Positions 8,660 through 16,302 of a DNA stretch of 64,000 nucleotides are shown piece after piece (position 1 is the stretch's first letter; each line of letters starts with the position of its first letter). The DNA comes from Clostridium manihotivorum. GTDB taxonomy: Bacteria > Bacillota > Clostridia > Clostridiales > Clostridiaceae. Under the pieces are notes generated by a model. It was given only the letters and a program-made list of their open reading frames with translations, searched no databases and was not told the DNA's origin. The DNA lies in NCBI RefSeq assembly GCF_004015185.1, contig NZ_CP025746.1, forward strand, positions 3,489,776-3,553,775. Direction: 5' to 3'. The position numbers were made by a program, and so were the translations under genes.

Positions 8660-9325
8660 TTAAAACAGACTTTCACGCTTATAATCTGTGCATTCTGAAC
8701 CTAATCTATCAAATAATTCCATTACATTTAACTTCTTGTCAATAATAGCTTTCAATTCTGCATCCGTCACCCCTATAAGCTCAACAAACTGTAACTTTCC
8801 ATTTGGAGTATTGATTTCTCCAAGCTTATCTAGATGTGTAATAAAACCTGTAATTAACGACTGCCCCTTAGGGTCCATGCCAGAAGTCTGCCCTGTATAG
8901 ATATACTCATCTGGTTGAAATATCTCTCCTTCATTATAGGTTAATCTTGCTATAGCTTGAAGAATTCCACACATTCCTCGAATTGCTGCTTCTTCATCCT
9001 CTAATCCTCCCTTCTTTAACTTCACTGTTAATTCAAAGCCGTAACCACTATATTCTTTATTTTTAAACTCTTTCTCATAAAGTTCTGATAGACCATATGT
9101 AACGAAGTGATAATAGTCCCCTCCATCGTAAATACTGATTCCATCTAGAGGGTCATTACCTCCAAGCCTCCAAGAAATAAGTGTTCCATAATGTTTAGGA
9201 TCAGTCTGTCCTGGATAGAGCTTCAAGCACTCAGCTTCAATAGCTTTCCAGCCATCCATCACAACCTCTTCAGCTTTAGGCTCCTCTTTTTCTATTTTCT
9301 TCTTGAACTTATCGAATATTCCCAT
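8660..9325 (-). CDS. Suppressor of fused (SUFU) domain protein
   Basis: This 221-residue cytoplasmic protein starts with a short charged linker (GIFDKFKKKIEKEEPKAEE). A domain with the bacterial SUFU pattern follows: LYPGQTDPKHYGTLISWRLG, then GISIYDGGDYYHFVTYGLSE, GYGFELTVKLKKG, and a C-terminal segment QFVELIGVTDAELKAI. The start at 9325 (AAAGGAAC site) is preferred over the frame opening at 9400, which encodes an unrelated aromatic-rich stretch. Bacterial SUFU-domain proteins are often found in toxin-immunity or housekeeping contexts, but no toxin gene is adjacent here. Function unknown. Confidence 0.85.
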   Translation of the reverse strand: MGIFDKFKKKIEKEEPKAEEVVMDGWKAIEAECLKLYPGQTDPKHYGTLISWRLGGNDPLDGISIYDGGDYYHFVTYGLSELYEKEFKNKEYSGYGFELTVKLKKGGLEDEEAAIRGMCGILQAIARLTYNEGEIFQPDEYIYTGQTSGMDPKGQSLITGFITHLDKLGEINTPNGKLQFVELIGVTDAELKAIIDKKLNVMELFDRLGSECTDYKRESLF

Positions 9326-9721
9326 ACTTGTTCCTTTCAAATAATAATTTGTATAGATGTACAATTCATGTAAAAACAATTCTTTGTATCCAATATACAT
9401 ATATTTAGCTCTATATTGGTATGTATTAAATAATTGTTGTTTTAACTTTTTATATTTAAATATTTACTACACAGCAATATCCCTTCATCAAGTACATTTT
9501 TCCTTGTTAAAACTATGAAGAAAATAGCCACACACATTTTTTAAATACATTGCTGCATACTAAATAACATTAATCAGGCTCACATTAGATGAGTTTCTAT
9601 TATTGACAAGGATAGTCTTTTTAGATCATATATTGAAAACATCAACATTCCATACATAAACTTAAAAATTCCTATTTTAAATATTCTATAAGCTTACACA
9701 TTTTCCTTTTATATAAAATGA
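9326..9721. other. Non-coding gap
   Basis: The gap is A/T-rich with short hydrophobic-looking frames lacking ribosome sites. I see nothing that supports a gene or a structured RNA. Confidence 0.45.
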
Positions 9722-9758
9722 AAAAAGTATGCTGAAAATTAAAATCAGCATACTTTTT
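9722..9758 (-). terminator. Rho-independent terminator of the small 9757-9909 ORF
   Basis: AAAAAGTATGCTG pairs perfectly with CAGCATACTTTTT around an 11-base loop. The stem overlaps the stop codon of the 50-residue ORF on the minus strand. A T-rich tail lies on that strand. Confidence 0.75.
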
Positions 9759-9909
9759 AATCATACCTCTCCAGCAGTTCTATTATTTTTTTGCAAAGCT
9801 CAGCGTCGTTTCTTAGTTTTTCTTCATAAAAAGGAATCTTGTTTTTTCTAAGTACCTCACAGGCTTTTTTATATAATACAACATTAGCAATATCTATTAC
9901 TTTGTCCAT
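9757..9909 (-). CDS. Small hypothetical protein, 50 residues
   Basis: The ATG at 9909 has a good site (AAGGTGAT, 5 bases away). The frame runs to a TAA at 9757-9759, exactly at a rho-independent terminator. The peptide is charged and probably alpha-helical: MDKVIDIANVVLYKKACEVL, then a Lys/Glu-rich second half ending LLERYD, without membrane segment or signal peptide. A ribosome site, sensible codon use and a terminator at the stop make this a probable real gene. I do not recognise a family. A small regulatory or antitoxin-like protein would fit the size, but nothing shows it. Confidence 0.6.
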   Translation of the reverse strand: MDKVIDIANVVLYKKACEVLRKNKIPFYEEKLRNDAELCKKIIELLERYD

Positions 9910-9966
9910 ACTTATCACCTTGGTATATTATTAATATATACTATGATGATTTTGTATAGCAGTTAC

Positions 9967-10070
9967 TATAGGGTTCATATATCGAAACTTAATTTATACT
10001 TGTTCGAAAATCGCGGTTTCTGGGGATTTTCGGGCACGTATAAATTAATAGTTGAGCTAGGAACCCTATA
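9967..10070 (+). repeat. Three-stem dispersed repeat, copy 1
   Basis: Outer stem TATAGGGTTC (9967-9976) pairs with GAACCCTATA (10061-10070). Middle stem AATTTATAC (9991-9999) pairs with GTATAAATT (10038-10046). Inner stem CGAAAATC (10005-10012) pairs with GATTTTCG (10025-10032), leaving loop GCGGTTTCTGGG. The 3' arm carries the family block TAAATTAATAGTTGA. Short open frames here have no ribosome site and are not genes. Confidence 0.75.
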
Positions 10071-10196
10071 TAGAGTTCCATTACGAAAGCTTAAGTTATG
10101 CATGTGCAAAAATCTCGGGTTATTGGGATAATATGATACCCGCTTCCTGGGATCATCAGGCTTATATAAATTAATAGTTGAGTTAGTAACTCTATA
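10069..10196 (+). repeat. Three-stem dispersed repeat, copy 2 (diverged, tandem)
   Basis: It follows copy 1 directly and shares the outer bases. TATAGAGTT pairs with AACTCTATA. The blocks ACGAAAGCTTAAGTTAT and TAAATTAATAGTTGA match copy 1. The interior is rearranged, with CGGGT against ACCCG in place of the usual inner stem. Confidence 0.6.
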
Positions 10197-10284
10197 AAGA
10201 CCTGCTTTTTAATCAAATGACTAAACACTTAATTTCTATAGATCCTAGATTCAAACCATCCATCACAATCAATAATTGCATACC

Positions 10285-11346
10285 TTAGGCCTTTGGTACT
10301 TCCCCTACTATAAAATCATTATTTTCTCCTAACTGGCAGTAAAAATATTGCTTGTTATCACTGACATAGTAATTTCCTACTAACTCATCTGCACCTTCTA
10401 CTGCTAGAGCTAGCTTTGTACCTCCATCCTTTGACGGAATTTCAAGTTCTTTTACTTCCATGGTCATGGCCCTTAGTATGGTAGAGGCGCAAATACCTAT
10501 GGAATAATCATTGCCAGCTTGTTTAGCTAACGTTTCAGAAGGAGTTTGATTGGTTCGCTCTGAGTTCTCTATTGAATTTTCAATTTTAAATTTACTTAAT
10601 AGTGAGTATACAGCATAGATTTTATGAAAATTGTCTAAGTTATTATAATCACATAGGTTTTTTACTTTCGCACTAAAATCCCTTACATTCTTTTCGATTT
10701 CTAGCATGGTGGCCTTATCCTTCACCATATAGTTAGCTTTCTTATCAAACCGTATATTAAACTCAATAGGTTTCTTTATATCCAAGGCGTCTAATTCGTA
10801 AGTCCATTTAAAATCAATATAGCTCTCACTATCGTCTACCACCAATTCTTTCTTTGTAGTTCTTTCCTTGTAACTTGCAGCATTTTCAATAGTTTTTCTT
10901 ATTTTTCTAGGTTTTAATTCTTTAAAAATGAATACAAAGCAAAGTACTCCTAAAACTATAATTCTGATGTTTATAACTTCAACATACCATTGCAGCACCA
11001 GTAGAGCAATGATGAGAATTCTAGCTATTATATTCATTGACTTCTGCCCTTTTGAGTACTTTATTATGGTATATTTGCTTATGTCTATGTCCTTAAATAT
11101 AAATAAACTTTTTCTTACCACACTACTTAACAAGAAATAAAGCAGCAAGAATATAATTATAAAGGTTACAACGTATATGGTAGGCGGTAAATAATCTGAA
11201 GATATATAAAGCAAAAACTTAAAAGGGGGATTGGGATAGTTATTCAAAAGGTATTCTGAAAAACTTTCACAGATATTATACAACACTATATTTAAAGGAA
11301 TAACATAAAAAAGTATTACTAAAAATAGTGCAATAAATTCTATCAT
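10285..11346 (-). CDS. Membrane protein with a transglutaminase-like domain lacking the catalytic Cys
   Basis: This is the last gene of the tubulin-like/VWA operon. Its ATG overlaps the stop of the preceding gene by 4 bases, implying translational coupling. The 353 residues have four hydrophobic segments, near residues 3-24, 53-77 and a pair at 105-140. A soluble domain from about 180 to the end follows. Its pattern KIYAVYSLLSKFKI, then PSETLAKQAGNDYSIGICAS with TILRAM, then KLALAVEG follows the transglutaminase-like core. In that core an ETL..G.C.D..LL..LLRA block precedes the His strand. The position of the nucleophilic Cys appears to be Tyr (GNDYS). I infer a catalytically dead, binding-type transglutaminase fold; the family itself is not recognised with certainty. 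It probably works in the membrane complex with the other operon products. Confidence 0.5.
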   Translation of the reverse strand: MIEFIALFLVILFYVIPLNIVLYNICESFSEYLLNNYPNPPFKFLLYISSDYLPPTIYVVTFIIIFLLLYFLLSSVVRKSLFIFKDIDISKYTIIKYSKGQKSMNIIARILIIALLVLQWYVEVINIRIIVLGVLCFVFIFKELKPRKIRKTIENAASYKERTTKKELVVDDSESYIDFKWTYELDALDIKKPIEFNIRFDKKANYMVKDKATMLEIEKNVRDFSAKVKNLCDYNNLDNFHKIYAVYSLLSKFKIENSIENSERTNQTPSETLAKQAGNDYSIGICASTILRAMTMEVKELEIPSKDGGTKLALAVEGADELVGNYYVSDNKQYFYCQLGENNDFIVGEVPKA

Positions 11347-13481
11347 ATAGAATCAGCCTCCTTTATATTCATAAAAGGAGTTATGCTACTAAGTTCTACT
11401 CCTAAGGTCAGCTTGATGATGGATATGCTGTTAGTGAATATATCCTCTCCATCAATGCTTGAGATCTCATAACCATTTAACTTTTTACTTATTATTTCTT
11501 TGGTAGCTTCTTTAAACTCCTTTGTTGCTAAAAACATCTTATGAATCTCCAGGTCCTTCGTATTGTTATATTGAAGCAATTCCTTAGACTTAATTACTCC
11601 TTTATCTATCCAGCTAGAAATCTCACTGTTCAAGTCCTCACCGTATTTAAACTTCAAAAATTCAAAGAAATCTATAGATATATAACTATTAGCAACTTCT
11701 CTAGTGTATGTTTCTAGTGTTTTCTTAATTGCTTCATTACGAAACTCAGTAAAGTCTGAGAGCTTGGCTGAAAGTCCTAAATAGATACTATTAATATCCT
11801 TACTTTGATGCTCATAGAAGCTTCTTCTATCTTCATAATCTAATAAGTTAGTTATAAGGTTAGCTTCATATTCCTCATTATCGTCTGTTATAACTTCAAG
11901 ATCTTCTCTTAGTCTCTCACAGTTCTCAAGTCCGTCAGCTACTTCCTTAAGCTTTTCGCTAATAAAATCTATTATTAATTTTTGGACCTCTGCTAATTTT
12001 CGTTCAATATATTGCTTAACTAAGATACCAGAATTTTTATAAACCTCTTCAATATAAGCTTTAATAAAATCCTTGAACCTTTTAACCTTATAATTGTAAT
12101 CAAGCCAAGTCAAAGAGGTTATTAATCCTATTAGCAGCACAATATAAATAACCCGAAGCCAAACCTTCATAAAAGGAAATAACAAACTGTAAGAGGAATA
12201 AATTAAAAAGGTTATAAGGATAACTATCTTTATTATGAAACCTATCCAATTAGGGTAGTTAAGTACCTTCTTTTTTAAATTTTCATTTAGAAAACTTATA
12301 TCCTTAGGCTCTTTTGTCCCATGACCTGCTGATTGATTACTGGTAGTTTTCAATAAATCTAGCAAAAAGTTTTGCCCTTGTTTTAACCCATATTTTAAAA
12401 TTAATTCATTTACCTCTATGTTAATTGAATTTTTAGCCTTGCTCATAATGTTTTTAGAGTTCTCATCTATTCTTCGCTTTATTTCTCCAAGATAGTTTTG
12501 TTCAAATACACCTTCCCAGTTCTTCATTATATGAGGATATTCCCAAATGTCTTCTGTTAGATTCACCTTTAACTCCTCATTAAACCTTAAGGTTGGTTCA
12601 TCTCCATCAATAAGCGGCACTTCACTTTTAAGTTCCTTAATATGAGCACTACTCTTAAGCTTTCTAAAGCTATCGTAAGAACTATAATTTATCTTCTTTT
12701 CAAAGTTCACTATATGTTCAAGCAAATCAGAGGTAAGATACTCTGAAAATTCCTTGAGGAGCTTGTCCTTTCGAACCGCTAAGGCTGATATACCAATGGT
12801 ACCTATTTTAAATTCACTTTCATGCATCAGTATCCTTTGATTAAAGTAGGCTAAAGGTGGCTGCTTGGAAGGAATTATATTGTAGTAAATCAAGTGAGAG
12901 CACACATACTCTAGCTCCTCTTTTGAAATTCTAGTACCATCCTTTGAAATACTGTGCAGAAGATAAATCTTTGAGTCAATATTAATCATATTTTCCTGCT
13001 TTGTAATGAAATTAAAAACTTTAGCTAACTCATATACACCCTGCAATCTTTCATCTTCCTCATATAACCACTCTTTATCAACTATAGGTATGAGGTATAA
13101 TAACACCCCTGAATTTTGACACTTATCCACATTACCGTAATTTAAGGCATAGATTTTTTCTATAAGCTCACTGGCAGATATTTCAGAACTATACATATCC
13201 CAAAGCAAATAAATATCTATTTTAACTTCTTCAACATTTTCATTTCTAACCTTATAGCCTAGGTCCACAAGCTTATTAAGATTTGAAGCTGACAACAGCT
13301 TATTGTCAATGGTGTTCTGCAGCTTTTTTTGTAGTTCATCCAAAGTATCTATATTAACCCCCTCTATTAGGTTTAAAAAATGTTTTGGCAGTTCTAAGAG
13401 CATATTGTTAAAAAAATCAAGGGCCTTTTTCCCAGAAGGCCCTATGGAAATTACTAATGAAGGATTAAATACTTCATTCAT
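11343..13481 (-). CDS. Membrane-anchored partner of the tubulin-like protein, possible degenerate paralogue
   Basis: This 712-residue protein sits between the tubulin-like gene and the small membrane gene, with an AGAGGTG site. A soluble region (1-410) opens with PSLVISIGPSGKKALDFF. That closely follows the opening of the neighbouring tubulin-like protein (PTLVIGLGGTGFQVIKRL), but with the Gly-rich turn reduced to GPSG. A later strand, KIYLLHSISKDGTRIS near residue 171, lies where the neighbour has its GGTGCGT signature. Two membrane helices form a hairpin at about 411-433 and 438-460. A long, charged, helical C-terminus (461-712) looks coiled-coil. I suggest a membrane anchor with a nucleotide-binding fold that has lost its GTP-binding residues. 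No family name is certain. Confidence 0.5.
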   Translation of the reverse strand: MNEVFNPSLVISIGPSGKKALDFFNNMLLELPKHFLNLIEGVNIDTLDELQKKLQNTIDNKLLSASNLNKLVDLGYKVRNENVEEVKIDIYLLWDMYSSEISASELIEKIYALNYGNVDKCQNSGVLLYLIPIVDKEWLYEEDERLQGVYELAKVFNFITKQENMINIDSKIYLLHSISKDGTRISKEELEYVCSHLIYYNIIPSKQPPLAYFNQRILMHESEFKIGTIGISALAVRKDKLLKEFSEYLTSDLLEHIVNFEKKINYSSYDSFRKLKSSAHIKELKSEVPLIDGDEPTLRFNEELKVNLTEDIWEYPHIMKNWEGVFEQNYLGEIKRRIDENSKNIMSKAKNSINIEVNELILKYGLKQGQNFLLDLLKTTSNQSAGHGTKEPKDISFLNENLKKKVLNYPNWIGFIIKIVILITFLIYSSYSLLFPFMKVWLRVIYIVLLIGLITSLTWLDYNYKVKRFKDFIKAYIEEVYKNSGILVKQYIERKLAEVQKLIIDFISEKLKEVADGLENCERLREDLEVITDDNEEYEANLITNLLDYEDRRSFYEHQSKDINSIYLGLSAKLSDFTEFRNEAIKKTLETYTREVANSYISIDFFEFLKFKYGEDLNSEISSWIDKGVIKSKELLQYNNTKDLEIHKMFLATKEFKEATKEIISKKLNGYEISSIDGEDIFTNSISIIKLTLGVELSSITPFMNIKEADSI

Positions 13482-13495
13482 TTAAAACACCTCTG

Positions 13496-16276
13496 CTATA
13501 CTGATGTTTTATATTTGATTTTCTCATAAGCAATAAAATCTTTCTCGTTTACTTCATCTGAAACAAATTTTATCATATGCTCTTTCAACTGTTCCTTTTT
13601 GAAGCTCTTTTCTATAGCTGCTATGAAATCACGGATTAATTTCACCAATTGCTTATCATCTGCTAATCTTTTAAGCACCTCTTCTTGGGAAGTGCCCAAA
13701 ATCAATTTTTTATCTATTGTTGCCTTATTTTCAGGGAAGTCTTCACATTGGTCTTTACTATCCTCAAACTCTATACAATATGGTGAAGTATATATATATT
13801 TATAGCTTTCATCATATATAAGATTTTTTACAAAATCACCATCTACATTTATTATCACCCCATAGGCTAGAGATAAATAATAATCTTCCATCAGTTTTTC
13901 AGTATCTAAGTCTAAATCACTAAGTCCAACATACGCCTCGTCAAGGTGGAGTGGATAGGCCTTTGATGAAAGTAGTCTCAGATAAAACTGTTTATAGTTT
14001 TTTATATCTGGAAGATATGCTGCACAGGCACCCATGGTTATATGAATTACGTCGATGGCATATGGATTTGTGGTTTCTACATATCTTGCTTGTCTTGATC
14101 TCTCTCCTGTTTGACTTCTTATCCAATTATCAATAGGCTCCTGTGGCTTTATTGTAAAGCCATTGGTAATATTATCATCCTTTATTGCTCCAATATAATA
14201 ACATTCTGTCCAGGAAACCTCTGGGTTCTTCACTGCAGACCAGAAAGGTTTAGACAGCTTAGAGGTTATCTCCAGTTGTTCTTTAACATAATCATTTATA
14301 CTCATGTCCATATTCTTAGCATTTTGCTCTAAGATCTCCATTATGTTAATTTTAGAATCGATCTTGTCAAACTCCTTTTCACAGATAGCTAATAGTCTTT
14401 CCTTTCCTTCTCTTATAACTGAGATGATACTTACTTCCTTAAACATTGCTGCAACCTTTTCTGTAAGATTCTTTCCAAAGTTCTCATTATAATAATGCTC
14501 ATAGAACTCTCTAGTTATCATCTCTCTAGAAATTATATTGCCACCATATTTTTTATTTGCTTGATAGTTAATTTTATTCAATCTATTGTTAACCTGAGTA
14601 ATAGAAGCGTTTATATCACCAATTACGGCATTAATATTTGCTCTGCAGTCATCTATAATATCTTCTGCCATATCGTATTTTTTCTTATGGATTCTATATG
14701 CAAGCTCACCAAATTTCTGATCAATAAACTTGTTAAAGTCAGAGATTAATTTACCATCTACATCTCTCTTACCATTTTTAACTTTTTTATCTTTTATATT
14801 GTCCATGGAGTTTTCAATGTTTGCCCTATCAATGGTACTTTTACCGTTATAGTCCGCATAGTTTTCATAGTCACTTGCAAAGCTTGCTTTTAGCTCCATG
14901 AGAATTCTATTTAAATTGTTAAGCCCATATTCTATGGCTTTTTCATTTATAAAGGACTTAATAAGCTTGCTTACCTGTTCTCTATTTTCCTCAAGATCAC
15001 TTTTCCATTGCTGATATCTTTCATCACAGATATTCTCAGCCTTTCTTAGATTTGCTTTTTTTCCTATAAACTCACTATATTTCTTTCCACTATATCTATT
15101 ACTTCCTCTAAAATCCTTAAGCCTGTCTGTAATTTCTAAAGCTTCATTAATGTCTTCTGCTAAAGCTTTAGCTGCTTCTACAGTGTTATCCTCTTCATTA
15201 CAATTGTTTATCTTGGATAATATCTCCGAAGTAAGTCTATAAGCACAATATCTTCTAAGATTCTCCACTGGTACTTCCATTGAGGAAGAGGAAAAAGTGC
15301 TAAAGTGCCTATCTCTTTTTAATACTGGATCCTTATCCTTACATATAAAATTAGCATAGTCAGCTCTTAGCTGAGAGCCTAACCTTGTACCTACCTCTTG
15401 GAAAAGCTGAAGAGAACATAAATCATAGATATCTTCAATGTTTGTTAACACTCCACCCATTTCATTTTTATTTTCAAGTAAGTAGCAAATATCAAAGATC
15501 TTCTTTTCAAGCTTTATCTCGCCTATATTGTTATAGTTAAAGGAGTATTTTTCATCATCTGGATTGGTTATAGAAGACATAAAAAACTCCAATTCCTTTA
15601 AAGCAGCGTAACAGTTTGCCTTACTTCTGTTTTGAGCATCCAAATCAGAAGATAGTTTATCATCATAACAGCTTTCCAATGTAAATAAACCAATAATGTT
15701 TGTGTTATCCCTGTTAAACACCTTTGATAGCATAACCGCTACATCTAAAAAAGTACCACAGCCTGTTCCACCAGCCAAAGAACCAACTACATATACTTTA
15801 TGTCTGTCTATATTCTCCAGATAAGCTTCTCCAACATCTGTTAGCACCTTATGAAGATCAACCAGATCATTTTTAGCAGTATTTAAAGTATCATACACCA
15901 ATTGTGCATTCTTAGCTAAATATAATCTTCCAATAGGTCTCATAAGTCCTGCCCCCTGATCTGTTGAGGTAAAGAAATCAGGAGTTATAGGTGGATTTTT
16001 AGGAAGCCAATCAAAATAAGGGTTGCTATAAGCCCAATCTAAGGTGGTCTTTACCCCCTCCCCAAATCTTAATTGACACTTTTCATTATTATCTATGTCA
16101 TCATCCAAGAAGGATTTTAAGTCCGTATCGATAATCAAATATCTTATAGGCAGCTTTTTAGTATTGTACCTTTTATTAAACAGCTTTTTTAGTCTCTTAA
16201 TAACCTGAAAGCCTGTACCTCCCAGCCCAATAACCAGTGTGGGCATAATATCTTTTGGAACTTCCATATTGTACAT
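13496..16276 (-). CDS. Tubulin-like GTPase (Tubulin_2-type family)
   Basis: This 926-residue soluble protein has the marks of the tubulin/FtsZ superfamily. The first strand and Gly turn read TLVIGLGGTGFQVIKRL (residues 13-29). A block GAGLMRPIGRLYLAK follows at 108-122. The GTP phosphate-binding signature VVGSLAGGTGCGTFLDV lies at 163-179. After about residue 380 the protein is long, charged and largely helical, far longer than FtsZ (about 350-400), so most of it is a family-specific extension. The ATG at 16276 is preferred over a TTG at 16291, because GGAGG stands 6 bases before it. It lies 26 bases past the VWA gene and 14 bases before the next gene. It probably polymerises or assembles at the membrane with the VWA protein; the process is unknown. 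Confidence 0.8.
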   Translation of the reverse strand: MYNMEVPKDIMPTLVIGLGGTGFQVIKRLKKLFNKRYNTKKLPIRYLIIDTDLKSFLDDDIDNNEKCQLRFGEGVKTTLDWAYSNPYFDWLPKNPPITPDFFTSTDQGAGLMRPIGRLYLAKNAQLVYDTLNTAKNDLVDLHKVLTDVGEAYLENIDRHKVYVVGSLAGGTGCGTFLDVAVMLSKVFNRDNTNIIGLFTLESCYDDKLSSDLDAQNRSKANCYAALKELEFFMSSITNPDDEKYSFNYNNIGEIKLEKKIFDICYLLENKNEMGGVLTNIEDIYDLCSLQLFQEVGTRLGSQLRADYANFICKDKDPVLKRDRHFSTFSSSSMEVPVENLRRYCAYRLTSEILSKINNCNEEDNTVEAAKALAEDINEALEITDRLKDFRGSNRYSGKKYSEFIGKKANLRKAENICDERYQQWKSDLEENREQVSKLIKSFINEKAIEYGLNNLNRILMELKASFASDYENYADYNGKSTIDRANIENSMDNIKDKKVKNGKRDVDGKLISDFNKFIDQKFGELAYRIHKKKYDMAEDIIDDCRANINAVIGDINASITQVNNRLNKINYQANKKYGGNIISREMITREFYEHYYNENFGKNLTEKVAAMFKEVSIISVIREGKERLLAICEKEFDKIDSKINIMEILEQNAKNMDMSINDYVKEQLEITSKLSKPFWSAVKNPEVSWTECYYIGAIKDDNITNGFTIKPQEPIDNWIRSQTGERSRQARYVETTNPYAIDVIHITMGACAAYLPDIKNYKQFYLRLLSSKAYPLHLDEAYVGLSDLDLDTEKLMEDYYLSLAYGVIINVDGDFVKNLIYDESYKYIYTSPYCIEFEDSKDQCEDFPENKATIDKKLILGTSQEEVLKRLADDKQLVKLIRDFIAAIEKSFKKEQLKEHMIKFVSDEVNEKDFIAYEKIKYKTSV

Positions 16277-16302
16277 ACTTAACCTCCACAATATAATAAA
16301 TT

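Noticed and set aside
9943..10131. 62-codon open frame on the plus strand
   Set aside because: It lies wholly within repeat copies 1 and 2, has no ribosome site, and its two similar halves only reflect the repeat.
13496..16276. Annotation of the tubulin-like protein as FtsZ
   Set aside because: It is more than twice the length of FtsZ. Its GTP-binding signature is a variant (AGGTGCGT), and the neighbours are VWA and membrane proteins rather than division genes.
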